Assembly (NCBI GenBank): GCA_937936675.1
Contig: CALDDL010000241.1
Span: 1-31,497, forward strand
Direction of reading: 5' to 3'
DNA: 31,497 nt
Source: an uncultured bacterium
Lineage (GTDB): Bacteria; Bacteroidota; Ignavibacteria; Ignavibacteriales; Melioribacteraceae
Shown here: positions 1 through 8,048 of the stretch, in pieces
Position numbering within the stretch: the stretch's first letter is position 1
How the letters are laid out: each line of letters begins with the position of its first letter
Notes under the pieces: model-generated
What the model saw: the letters and a program-made list of their open reading frames with translations, nothing else
Told to the model about the DNA's origin: nothing
The model's database searches: none
Made by a program: the position numbers and the translations under genes

Positions 1-452
1 TCAATTATATTTTCAGGATAATACTTATTTATTTTATAAAAACTTTCATCTTTATTAAACGTTCCTGTCTCTCCTTCATTCAATTCTTTTTGATATGGAT
101 ATATATCACAATCATTTAGTATTACTGTCTCTGAATCAAGTATCGTAACTTTATAGTTTTTAAATTCAGGTGAGCCAATTAATTCTCTTATACAAGGAAG
201 TTGAGGCTTTCCAATATCCATAGTAGAATAATAATCAAGTAATCTTAATTTTTGATAAGACTCACCTTTTTCTGTTATAAATAACTGTTCTAAATTACTT
301 ATTGTAATTTCAAGAGTTATGCCATTATTGTCTGAGCTTAATACTTTGGTGGAGGGTTTTACTAAAGTTTCTGATCCGTTAAATGAGATAATTTGACCAT
401 CCAGAGAGATATGAATCAACAATACAATAAAAATAGTAAAATACTTTTTCAA
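1..452 (-). CDS. Secreted C25 (gingipain-type) peptidase, N-terminal part only
   Basis: This open frame enters from the left edge on the minus strand; 150 codons are visible. It begins with a TTG at 450-452, preceded by AGAGG six bases upstream and an in-frame TAA just beyond, which fixes the start. The first 20 residues (MKKYFTIFIVLLIHISLDGQ) are a signal peptide. The following region contains DIGKPQLPCIRELI at about residue 80, which resembles the Gly-x-Pro-x-Leu-Pro signature of the gingipain propeptide family that precedes C25 cysteine peptidases. Such proteins are often type IX secretion cargo in this phylum. The catalytic domain lies outside the window, so the peptidase call is inferred from the propeptide alone. 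Another propeptide-bearing secreted protein is the main alternative. Confidence 0.55.
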   Translation of the reverse strand, partial: MKKYFTIFIVLLIHISLDGQIISFNGSETLVKPSTKVLSSDNNGITLEITISNLEQLFITEKGESYQKLRLLDYYSTMDIGKPQLPCIRELIGSPEFKNYKVTILDSETVILNDCDIYPYQKELNEGETGTFNKDESFYKINKYYPENII

Positions 453-717
453 TGCGCGCCTCTTTTATTTGTTAAAAAAATGTTTTCCTTATTTACTGTA
501 TATAATTTGAGTGATTAACGAACTGAACTTAAATTATATAATAAATTTCTATATTTATCTAATAATACAACTCAGTCTTATTAATATCAACAGACAAATA
601 TTTGCATTGTTTTTATAAAAATGTATTGTTATACTAATAAAATATATATTTGTACTGAAAGAGAATTCCTTTTAACACCTTCAGGATTAGCCGCAGTTGT
701 TTTACTAATAATTTATT

Positions 718-784
718 ATAGCTCAAAGAAAATCTAGCGATTATGATTATTCTCATTAATAATAGTGAGCTATGCTTTTTTTAT
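718..784 (+). terminator. Candidate hairpin plus T-run (terminator-like)
   Basis: ATAGCTCA at 718-725 is exactly complementary to TGAGCTAT at 766-773 and is followed by GC and a run of seven T. The 40-nt loop is long for an intrinsic terminator, so an alternative is a structured leader or a small RNA 3' end. No gene runs into it from the left on the plus strand. Confidence 0.3.
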
Positions 785-793
785 TTAAATCAG

Positions 794-801
794 TATCTTT
801 G
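794..801 (+). promoter_or_regulatory. Candidate -7 box (TATCTTTG) for the hemerythrin operon
   Basis: TATCTTTG fits the TAnnTTTG -7 element used by the Bacteroidota primary sigma factor. It ends 22 bases before the ATG at 824, giving a short leader. The -33 TTTG-like element is not clear. The 12-mer CTTTGTCTTAAT that starts inside this box recurs upstream of the RIC gene at 18095-18106. Confidence 0.35.
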
Positions 802-823
802 TCTTAATTAGAAATAAGGGAAA

Positions 824-1534
824 ATGTACAGGACAGAAAAATATTATATAAAAGCGGAAATGAAATTCTCTGATCTGATTTTCGATAATCCATCGCTTCT
901 TCTTCTTTTAGAAAATCTTGAATTGGATTTTATAACAGGGGAAAGAACAATCGAACAAGTCTGCCAAGAAAATAAAATTTCAACCGCAGTCTTTATATCT
1001 ATTGCTAATCTATTTAATGGATTTTATCCGACCGGAGAAGAGCAATTTAGTTCGGCTGATATTCCTACAATAATAAAATATCTAAAGAATGCACATAACT
1101 ATTATGAAAACGAAAAATATCCCGAAATAAGAAATTGCATCGAAGAACTTTATAAAAAAAATAGTTCGCCCGAAATTCAATTAGTAGGAAAATTTTTCGA
1201 TGAATATTTTAAGGAAGTAAAAGAACATCTTGCTTATGAGGATAAAGTGGCATTTCCTTATTTTTATAAATTATATAATGCATCCAGCGCGCATCAGGAA
1301 AATGAAAAATATTCATCAAATGAATATCACGATCACCATTCCGATATCGAATCGAAATTGACTGATCTCAAAGAACTGCTGCTAAAGCATATACCCGTAA
1401 AGGATGATAGAATTATTAGAAGAAAAATAATTATTAGTCTCAGTGATCTCGAACATGATCTTAATATTCATTCTACAATTGAAGAGACGATTCTAATCCC
1501 CATAGTAAGCCAATTGGAAAAGAAGATTGTCTAA
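824..1534 (+). CDS. Hemerythrin-domain protein, RIC-like with a cysteine-less N-terminal domain
   Basis: This 236-residue soluble protein has two parts. Residues about 12-60 look like the ScdA_N domain of Fe-S repair proteins: the pattern around LELDFITGERTIEQVC aligns with the usual IDYCCGG segment. The Cys pair, however, is replaced by Ile-Thr. Residues about 78-233 are a four-helix hemerythrin-like di-iron domain with candidate ligands His91, His135, Glu139, His172, His216 and Glu220. The His-x3-Glu spacing of the second and last helices matches RIC/YtfE. The gene overlaps the downstream LuxR-type regulator by eight bases, a pairing I recall from Bacteroidota genomes. Family knowledge suggests a role in sensing or handling NO or O2. 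With the cysteines gone, it is probably not a full repair protein. A GGGAAA sequence precedes the ATG. Confidence 0.75.
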   Translation: MYRTEKYYIKAEMKFSDLIFDNPSLLLLLENLELDFITGERTIEQVCQENKISTAVFISIANLFNGFYPTGEEQFSSADIPTIIKYLKNAHNYYENEKYPEIRNCIEELYKKNSSPEIQLVGKFFDEYFKEVKEHLAYEDKVAFPYFYKLYNASSAHQENEKYSSNEYHDHHSDIESKLTDLKELLLKHIPVKDDRIIRRKIIISLSDLEHDLNIHSTIEETILIPIVSQLEKKIV

Positions 1535-2129
1535 AAGTCTTATAAATATTGCAATTCTTGAGCCTTCACAAATTATTACCGAGGGACTTTCTAATATTTT
1601 ATTGAAGACCGGGACTTATTCCAAAATTTTCAAGATAGATTCTCTTAATGAATTCAATACAAAACTTTTTGGAAGTCAAATAGATATTGCAATAATTAAT
1701 CCGAATCAAATTCAGAATAAACTAAAGGAATTTTCGCTCCTCAAAAAAAGCCTCCCTGATACCCTTTGGGCAGGATTAGTATATACTTTTTTTGATCAGA
1801 CCCTTCTCGCTCAATTCGATAAAATTATAAATATAACTGATTCTCTTGAAAGTATTGGCGAATTAATACATAAAATTAAAAACGCCGATTATCATTCTAT
1901 TACCGGTAATGAAATCGAACAACTTTCAGAAAGAGAAATTGAAGTCCTGAAACTGCTAATAAAAGGTTTATCTAATAAAGAAATTGGTGATAAGCTAAAT
2001 ATTAGTATTCATACAGTAATAAGTCATCGCAAAAATATATCCCAGAAAACGGGGATTAAAAGCCAAGCCGGTTTAACGATCTATGCCATTTCCAATAAGA
2101 TCGTACAGATCGAAGATTACCTGACATGA
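1527..2129 (+). CDS. LuxR-family regulator with degenerate receiver domain
   Basis: This is a 200-residue two-domain regulator. Residues 5-120 have the length and hydrophobic pattern of a response-regulator receiver, but the phospho-acceptor position reads AIINPN, with Asn58 where Asp is expected. The N-terminal acidic pocket is also reduced to a single Glu12. Residues about 131-196 are a LuxR/NarL-type helix-turn-helix: LSEREIEVL is followed by the NKEIGDKLNISIHTV recognition region. The start is a TTG at 1527 inside the last codons of the hemerythrin gene (8-base overlap), with AAGAAG upstream, so translation is probably coupled. The context suggests that the hemerythrin protein, not phosphorylation, provides the signal. 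That is inference. Confidence 0.75.
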   Translation: MSKSLINIAILEPSQIITEGLSNILLKTGTYSKIFKIDSLNEFNTKLFGSQIDIAIINPNQIQNKLKEFSLLKKSLPDTLWAGLVYTFFDQTLLAQFDKIINITDSLESIGELIHKIKNADYHSITGNEIEQLSEREIEVLKLLIKGLSNKEIGDKLNISIHTVISHRKNISQKTGIKSQAGLTIYAISNKIVQIEDYLT

Positions 2130-2254
2130 ATTGTGTGAACTGCTTCCCTATTAAATTATTTTGATAGGTTAAATATTAAAATTCCCATTAGCCTGAATTG
2201 TTTTATTGCCTAAAATGGTAAAGGAATTCCGACATAGTTTATAATTAACCCTCT

Positions 2255-2278
2255 ATCCCTATTAAAGGGGATGTTTTT
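2255..2278 (+). terminator. Weak candidate terminator after the hemerythrin/LuxR operon
   Basis: ATCCC at 2255-2259 pairs with GGGAT at 2268-2272 across an 8-base loop, followed by GTTTTTG. The stem is short but well placed, 126 bases after the LuxR stop and before the porin gene. Confidence 0.35.
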
Positions 2279-2368
2279 GCTTCATTTTCCCTCAAAAAGG
2301 CGATTGTTACCCCTCACATATCTCTTTATTTTTTCGATAATAAAGTCAGGAAAATAATTAGGTAATAT

Positions 2369-3577
2369 ATGTTCAAGTCGGTTATGGTTTTTTTTATAGT
2401 AATTTGTATAACACTTCCGGTTTCAGGGCAGGGAAATAACTATTTAAGTGAAGTATCTTCAAAAGTAGAAGCTGAAAAAGAAGAAACGGGTGTAGATTAT
2501 ATTCACCGGGGGATATTAATAAAAGAAGCTACTTATACAGGCGATTTTGCAGGTAATTTAAATGGTGGTTATAAAAGAGGAGCAACATTCCTTGGTATGG
2601 CAAATCTAAAAATCGGCGCAGAAACTAAGGATATGGGACTTTGGCAGGGTGGTGAAGTTTTTATTAATGGTGCATGCACTCATGGTGGAATGCCTTCATC
2701 TCAATTAATCGGTGATCTCCAGGTAGCTTCCAATATTGAAGCAGGGAATAGAATTTATTTACATGAATTTTGGTTTAAGCAATCCTTTGAGAAGAGTGAA
2801 TTTTCATTCGGTTTATTAGATCTTAATGCAGATTTTGTAGTTTCGGAATATGCTTCCTCATTTGTAAATAGTTCATTTGGAATTCCCTCTATGATATCCA
2901 ATAATATTCCGCTTCCGATATTTCCAATGACATCTCTTGGAGTAACCGCAAAAATTTCTTTAAGCGAATCAGTAAGTTTATTAACAGCCATTTATGACGG
3001 TTTGCCGGACGACACAAAAGGCAATAATTACAACCTGAAATGGGAACTACACAAAGACGATGGTGTATTATTAATATCCGAATTACAGTATTCTAATAAT
3101 TTGTTTGATCTTCCTGCTCAAATTAAGTCTGGTTTTTATTACCATTCCGGTTTACATGAATATGATGCAGAGACAAACGAAAAAACCTGTATTTTTAATA
3201 AAAATTATGGATTATATTTTATTTACGATCAATTAATTAAAAATTTTAATGATAATAGCGGAATAGGTATCTTCTCGCAGCTTACTTTTAGTCCGAGTAA
3301 AATAAATAGCCATAATTATTATATTGGGGGCGGAATTAATTATTTTGGTGTATTCGATGATTCTGGAACTGATGCTTTTGGTTTAGCTTTTGCTTATGCC
3401 GGCTTTATCCAATCTGATTGTCCAAACGAAACAACCATTGAACTATTTTATAAAAAAGAAATTACTAGTAATCTTACCATACAACCGGATATACAATATA
3501 TTATCAATCCGATTGGAATGGGTAAAACATTAAACAATGCACTAGCGGCATTTCTACGTTTTGGAATTAATTTTTGA
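2369..3577 (+). CDS. OprB-family outer-membrane porin
   Basis: This 402-residue exported protein has a signal peptide at 1-20 ending VSGQG. The strand-rich body carries the conserved OprB core: LHEFWFKQSF at 131-140, then LDLNADFVVSEYASSFVNSSFGIP at about 150-173. The protein ends in an aromatic FLRFGINF, typical of an outer-membrane beta-barrel. OprB proteins are called carbohydrate-selective porins, but related cyanobacterial porins have been linked to inorganic ion passage. Here the gene lies 22 bases before the feoAB fusion and in the same direction, so an outer-membrane route for Fe(II) or another cation is a reasonable inference. The length is normal for the family. The ATG at 2369 is placed so that the signal peptide is complete, although the Shine-Dalgarno is poor. 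Confidence 0.75.
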   Translation: MFKSVMVFFIVICITLPVSGQGNNYLSEVSSKVEAEKEETGVDYIHRGILIKEATYTGDFAGNLNGGYKRGATFLGMANLKIGAETKDMGLWQGGEVFINGACTHGGMPSSQLIGDLQVASNIEAGNRIYLHEFWFKQSFEKSEFSFGLLDLNADFVVSEYASSFVNSSFGIPSMISNNIPLPIFPMTSLGVTAKISLSESVSLLTAIYDGLPDDTKGNNYNLKWELHKDDGVLLISELQYSNNLFDLPAQIKSGFYYHSGLHEYDAETNEKTCIFNKNYGLYFIYDQLIKNFNDNSGIGIFSQLTFSPSKINSHNYYIGGGINYFGVFDDSGTDAFGLAFAYAGFIQSDCPNETTIELFYKKEITSNLTIQPDIQYIINPIGMGKTLNNALAAFLRFGINF

Positions 3578-3599
3578 GAGAAATGCCGAGAAAGTTATT

Positions 3600-6092
3600 A
3601 TGATAAAAACAGAAACACCTACTCTTAATCTCTCTAAATTAGTAAATGGAGAAAAAGGAATAATCACAAAAGTATTAGGGCATGGAGCATTCCGTAAAAG
3701 AATCTCAGAAATGGGATTCGTCAAAGGGAAAATTGTTACAGTAATTAAAAATGCTCCGCTTCAAGACCCAATAGAATATAAAATTATGGGTTCGCACGTT
3801 TCTCTTAGAAGAAGCGAAGCCAATATGATTGAAGTCGTTATACCATTAGATTCGGAGATAAATGAAAAAACTAATTATAATGGTACTTTTCTTACTGATA
3901 GCAGTAACGAGATCATTGAAAAGCAGTTAAAGACAATTAATGTGGCTTTAGTTGGCAATCCAAATTCGGGTAAAACTACATTATTTAATTTCGCTACCGG
4001 CAAGCATGAGAGAGTGGGTAATTATGGCGGCGTAACTGTCGATACTAAAGAAGCACATTTTGATCAAGGTGGATATAGATTAAACGTAACAGACCTTCCC
4101 GGTACCTATTCAATTTCAGAATACTCTCCGGAGGAGCTTTACGTAAGAAAACATATTTCAGAAAATAAACCTGATATAGTTGTTAATGTAATCGATTCAT
4201 CGAATATAGAAAGAAATCTTTTCCTTACTTCTCAATTAATGGATATGAATATTAGATGCGTAATTGCGCTTAATATGTATGATGATTTGGAAAAGAAGGG
4301 TGATAGTTTTAATCATAAAGAATTAGCTAAGATAATCGGTATTCCGATAGTCGCTACTATTGCATCGAAAGGTATAGGAATTAAAGACCTATTTAATACT
4401 ATTATTGATGTATATGAATCCCGCAATCCGGTTGCTCGCCATGCTCATATTAATTATGGTACTAATATCGAAGAATCGATTAGCAGATTAAAACATGAGA
4501 TTAAGAAAAACAAAAAACTTTCCGATTCATTTTATCCTCGTTACACGGCGATAAAACTATTGGAAGCCGATAGTGCTTTTATTGATCAAGTGGCTTCATT
4601 TCCCGATTCTGCCGATATTTTATTAATGGCTGAAAACGAAATCAACTCATTAGAAAAAGAATATAAAGAAAAATCGGATACCATTATTGCAGATGCTAAA
4701 TATGGATTTATTCACGGTGTATTAAGAGAAACATATAAACATAAGGAACTCAATAAGATTCAAACAAGTCAAGCTATTGATGTGATAATGACTCATAAAT
4801 ATTTGGGCTTCCCAATTTTCATCTTATTCTTATGGTTGATGTTCCAACTTACATTCTCTGTCGGAAGTTATCCGATGGATTGGATTGATGCAGGTATCGG
4901 ACACTTAAGCGGACTTGTAGGAGATATTCTACCTGCAGGTTCTCTGCATGATTTAATTGTTGATGGGATTATAGGCGGAGTTGGCGGCGTTATTGTTTTT
5001 CTTCCAAATATTTTAATTCTCTTCTTTTTTATTTCTTTAATGGAAGATACCGGTTATATGGCTCGCGCGGCTTTTATAATGGATAAATTAATGCATAAAA
5101 TGGGTCTCCATGGCAAATCATTTATTCCATTGATCATGGGTTTTGGTTGTAACGTACCTGCTATAATGGCTACTAGAACATTAGAGATTCGTAAGGATAG
5201 AATTCTTACAATGCTAATTGTTCCTTTGATGTCATGCAGTGCTCGTTTGCCAGTATATGTACTTTTGATTTCAGCATTTTTCCCGACTAATCAGGGATTG
5301 GTTCTTCTCTCAATCTATATGATAGGGATTTTACTTGCTGTAATCGTTGCTCTTGTTTTCAAGAAAATCTTTTTTGCCAAAGAAGATGTTCCATTTGTAA
5401 TGGAGCTGCCTCCATATAGAATCCCAACATTAAAAAATACTTTAGTTCACATGTGGGATAAGAGTCTTCAATATTTAACTAAAATGGGTACGGTTATTCT
5501 GGCTGCATCGATAATTATATGGGCACTTGGATATTTTCCAAGAGATATAAATTATTCAAAAGATTATGATAAAGAAGCTGCATCGATTAGTCTTAATAGC
5601 AATCTCAACGAAGATGTGAAACAAACACAATTAAATCAATTAGAAATTGATAAAGAAGCCGAGCGATTAGAAAATTCGTATATTGGTCAAATAGGGCATT
5701 TCATAGTGCCTGCAATTGCTCCGCTAGGTTTTGATTGGAAAATTGGTGTAAGTATTATTACCGGTTTAGCAGCAAAGGAGATTGTAATTAGCTCAATGGG
5801 AGTTCTTTATCAAGCAGAATTATCGGCAGATGAAAATACCGTTAATCTTAAAAATAAGCTTCAAGAGCAAGTTTTTACAAGCGGTCCGAGGATGGGTGAA
5901 AAAGTTTTTAATCCTTTGGTAGCCTATGCTATGATGCTCTTTATTCTTATCTATTTCCCGTGCGTTGCCGTGATTGCGGCTATTAAAAAAGAAGCTAATG
6001 GTAATTGGGCTATTTTTACTATGGTTTATACTACTGCTTTAGCTTGGCTTATTGCATTTACTGTTTATCAAGTTGGCAGTTTATTTTTATGA
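3600..6092 (+). CDS. feoB: Ferrous iron transporter, FeoA-FeoB fusion
   Basis: This 830-residue inner-membrane Fe(II) transporter carries FeoA fused at its N-terminus. Residues about 8-80 are the SH3-like FeoA domain. Residues about 113-290 are the G domain: G1 GNPNSGKTT at 119-127, switch Thr146, G3 DLPG at 165-168 and G4 NMYD at 225-228. The membrane domain holds the two gate motifs, GFGCNVPA around Cys517 and SCSARLPVY around Cys546. I chose the ATG at 3600, which has GAGAAAG upstream, because the FeoA domain begins right there. A TTG at 3561 would add 13 residues of no recognisable content and overlap the porin. A short charged loop near 650-700 interrupts the last helices, as is usual for FeoB. 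The Cys-rich partner follows after 10 bases. Confidence 0.95.
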   Translation: MIKTETPTLNLSKLVNGEKGIITKVLGHGAFRKRISEMGFVKGKIVTVIKNAPLQDPIEYKIMGSHVSLRRSEANMIEVVIPLDSEINEKTNYNGTFLTDSSNEIIEKQLKTINVALVGNPNSGKTTLFNFATGKHERVGNYGGVTVDTKEAHFDQGGYRLNVTDLPGTYSISEYSPEELYVRKHISENKPDIVVNVIDSSNIERNLFLTSQLMDMNIRCVIALNMYDDLEKKGDSFNHKELAKIIGIPIVATIASKGIGIKDLFNTIIDVYESRNPVARHAHINYGTNIEESISRLKHEIKKNKKLSDSFYPRYTAIKLLEADSAFIDQVASFPDSADILLMAENEINSLEKEYKEKSDTIIADAKYGFIHGVLRETYKHKELNKIQTSQAIDVIMTHKYLGFPIFILFLWLMFQLTFSVGSYPMDWIDAGIGHLSGLVGDILPAGSLHDLIVDGIIGGVGGVIVFLPNILILFFFISLMEDTGYMARAAFIMDKLMHKMGLHGKSFIPLIMGFGCNVPAIMATRTLEIRKDRILTMLIVPLMSCSARLPVYVLLISAFFPTNQGLVLLSIYMIGILLAVIVALVFKKIFFAKEDVPFVMELPPYRIPTLKNTLVHMWDKSLQYLTKMGTVILAASIIIWALGYFPRDINYSKDYDKEAASISLNSNLNEDVKQTQLNQLEIDKEAERLENSYIGQIGHFIVPAIAPLGFDWKIGVSIITGLAAKEIVISSMGVLYQAELSADENTVNLKNKLQEQVFTSGPRMGEKVFNPLVAYAMMLFILIYFPCVAVIAAIKKEANGNWAIFTMVYTTALAWLIAFTVYQVGSLFL

Positions 6093-6102
6093 AAGGGAAA
6101 TT

Positions 6103-6279
6103 ATGTTTCAGGATATATTAGTTTTTTTAATAATTATTGCCACTCTTGGATATGTGGTATATTCTTTTGCTAATGGTTTAAAGAAGAAGAAAGCCGGCAA
6201 TTCGTGCGGAGGATGTAATGGATGTTCTCTCTCCGAAAAATGTGCCTCTCTGCCGGTAGATAAAATTAATATTAGATAG
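6103..6279 (+). CDS. FeoB-associated Cys-rich membrane protein
   Basis: This 58-residue protein has one membrane helix (about residues 4-24), then a lysine patch, then the cysteine cluster CGGCNGCSLSEKC. This is the layout of the FeoB_associated family, a small partner found after feoB in many anaerobes and FCB bacteria. Its role in the Feo complex is not settled, though metal binding by the cysteines is likely. The ATG at 6103 has AAAGGGAAA upstream. A longer in-frame extension back to 6052 would overlap the feoB end and put extra residues before the helix, so I reject it. Confidence 0.85.
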   Translation: MFQDILVFLIIIATLGYVVYSFANGLKKKKAGNSCGGCNGCSLSEKCASLPVDKINIR

Positions 6280-6298
6280 TTATTTAATATTTTTAAGT

Positions 6299-6324
6299 GT
6301 CTAAAGTCTTATGTATTTTTAGAC
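6299..6324 (+). terminator. Candidate hairpin after the feo operon
   Basis: GTCTAAA at 6299-6305 pairs perfectly with TTTAGAC at 6318-6324 across a 12-nt loop. It is AT-rich and lacks a following T-run, so it may be only a weak 3' structure between the feo genes and the phosphatase gene. Confidence 0.25.
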
Positions 6325-6352
6325 TAATTAATATTAATCTTTTGAGTAAATA

Positions 6353-7960
6353 ATGAAATTCAGGTCTCTTTTTTTTCTCCTCGTTTTAATTCTAATACCT
6401 TCAATTGCTTCAGCACAGCAAACACAAAAACCCAAGTTAGTGGTTGGTATTATAGTAGATCAGATGCGGTATGATAATCTATATAAGTATCAAAAACATT
6501 ATGGAAAAGATGGCTTTAATCGATTGATTAATAATGGCTCGAATTTTACTTATGCTCATTATAATTACGAACCTACTTCTACTGCTCCCGGTCATGCTTC
6601 GGTATATACGGGCACTACACCATTTTTTCATGGTATAATCGGTAATAGTTTTTATGACAGGAAACTGAAAAAAACAGTAGGTAATCTTTCGGGTATTGAC
6701 GAAGTGGAATCTCCTACCCGTTTATTGGCTACCACGATGACTGACCAATTAAAAATTGCTACTAGCGGAAAGGCAAAAGTAATTTCAATTTCATATAAAG
6801 ATAGAGGCGCCGTTCTCCCCGGCGGACATAATCCTGATGGTGCATTTTGGTATGATGATAAAACAGGTGATTTTTTTACTTCAAAATATTATATGGATAC
6901 TTTGCCTACTTGGGTGAATGATTTTAATTCTAAAAAGCTCTCAGATAAATATATATCCCAAGAATGGAACTTATCAAAACCGATATCAGAATATGTTACT
7001 ACCGTTCCCGATGAATCCCCTTATGAATCTGATTTTTTTAATGAAGGAAAAAAATCGTTCCCTCATAAATTAAATAATGTAAAACACGAAGAAAAATATT
7101 ATTTCTTGGAGAATACTCCTTTTGCAAATCAATTATTAGTCGATTTTGCCGATGCGGCATTGAAAGGTGAAAAATTAGGGAAAGGTAAAGAGACTGATTT
7201 TTTAGCGATAAGTTTTTCTACTCCTGATCATCTTGGGCATGAATTTGGCAATTTCTCCTTAGAAGTAGAAGATATGTATATTAAATTGGATTCCCAGATT
7301 GCAGAACTATTAAATAAGCTTGATAATGCAGTAGGAAAGGGAAACTATCTTTTATTTTTAACTGCAGATCATGCAGGAATGGATTCACCCGGTTATATGA
7401 AGGAGAATCGCATGCCCTCCGGAGAACTGGGTTCAAAAGCATTTGTCGATTCACTTAAAGCTTTTTCCATTCGTAATTATGGAGATGATTTGATAGAAAA
7501 TTTCTCTAATAAACAGATATTTCTCAATTGGGAAATTATCGAAAATAAAAATCTTGATATTAGAAAAGTAGAAGAAGAAATCTCATTTTTTATTAGAACT
7601 AGATTCACTGCTGTTACATCAATTTTTACAAGAGGATATCTCGAAACTCAAAGACCTACTCGCGAAGCTATAAATCCAATTCTCAATGGTTTCAATCCCA
7701 CTTATTCAGGTGATATCGCAATTAATCTTCAACCCGGTTTTATGAATAATTTCTGGGTTATTGGAACCACTCACGGTTCTTCATATAATTATGATCGGCA
7801 TGTACCCCTTATTTTCTATGGCTGGAATATTCCTAAGCAAACTGTAAATACTCAAGTTTATACTGTCGATATTGCCGCAACTATTTGTAATTTGTTGAAA
7901 ATTCAGGAACCAAGTGCTTGTATTGGTATCCCATTGATTTCGTCAAAAACAAATAAATGA
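6353..7960 (+). CDS. pafA: PafA-like alkaline phosphatase (periplasmic phosphomonoesterase)
   Basis: This 535-residue exported enzyme has a signal peptide at 1-21 (ending ASAQ). It belongs to the alkaline phosphatase superfamily and matches the PafA subgroup residue by residue. A metal-binding Asp36 sits in IIVDQM and the nucleophile Thr77 in TSTAPGHASVYTG. Asn98 lies in GIIGNSFYDR, and the paired Lys149/Arg151 in YKDRGAVLPGGHNPDG mark phosphate monoesterase activity. Further metal ligands appear in STPDHLGHEFG, TADHAGMD and TTHGSS. It would release phosphate from monoesters in the periplasm. Neighbours give no link to phosphate uptake, which fits PafA enzymes not being controlled by phosphate. 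A phosphodiesterase of the same fold is unlikely, because the Lys/Arg pair is intact. Confidence 0.8.
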   Translation: MKFRSLFFLLVLILIPSIASAQQTQKPKLVVGIIVDQMRYDNLYKYQKHYGKDGFNRLINNGSNFTYAHYNYEPTSTAPGHASVYTGTTPFFHGIIGNSFYDRKLKKTVGNLSGIDEVESPTRLLATTMTDQLKIATSGKAKVISISYKDRGAVLPGGHNPDGAFWYDDKTGDFFTSKYYMDTLPTWVNDFNSKKLSDKYISQEWNLSKPISEYVTTVPDESPYESDFFNEGKKSFPHKLNNVKHEEKYYFLENTPFANQLLVDFADAALKGEKLGKGKETDFLAISFSTPDHLGHEFGNFSLEVEDMYIKLDSQIAELLNKLDNAVGKGNYLLFLTADHAGMDSPGYMKENRMPSGELGSKAFVDSLKAFSIRNYGDDLIENFSNKQIFLNWEIIENKNLDIRKVEEEISFFIRTRFTAVTSIFTRGYLETQRPTREAINPILNGFNPTYSGDIAINLQPGFMNNFWVIGTTHGSSYNYDRHVPLIFYGWNIPKQTVNTQVYTVDIAATICNLLKIQEPSACIGIPLISSKTNK

Positions 7961-7998
7961 TTTAATTATAAAAAATTGCTATTTTCTGAATTTTATGC

Positions 7999-8026
7999 TT
8001 AACATTAATTTGGAAATTGCGATAAT
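7999..8026 (+). promoter_or_regulatory. Candidate sigma-70-like promoter for the first sensor kinase
   Basis: TTAACA at 7999-8004 and GATAAT at 8021-8026 are 16 bases apart, 23 bases before the TTG start at 8049. Similar CGATAAT sequences followed by CAGG occur before the porin (2335) and the second kinase (11216), but a matching -35 is not clear there. Confidence 0.3.
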
Positions 8027-8048
8027 ACAATAATAGTCAGGTATATGT

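Larger units (their letters stand above)
453..823. other. Divergent intergenic region, 371 bp
   Basis: I find no convincing coding frame here. The region separates the minus-strand peptidase from the plus-strand hemerythrin operon and is very AT-rich. It holds a TATATTTG box at 645-652, an 8-bp inverted repeat (718-725 with 766-773) followed by a T-run at 775-781, and a second TATCTTTG box at 794-801 just upstream of the hemerythrin gene. The first box and the hairpin could bracket a short transcript; see findings. Confidence 0.5.

Noticed and set aside
2335..2360. Fur box before the porin-feo operon
   Set aside because: Only one GATAAT hexamer is present, without adjacent repeats or an inverted partner. 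The same CGATAAT occurs before the kinase genes, so it looks more like a promoter element.
3561..3599. TTG start at 3561 for feoB
   Set aside because: It would add 13 residues without FeoA similarity and overlap the porin end. ATG 3600 has a Shine-Dalgarno, and the FeoA domain starts there.
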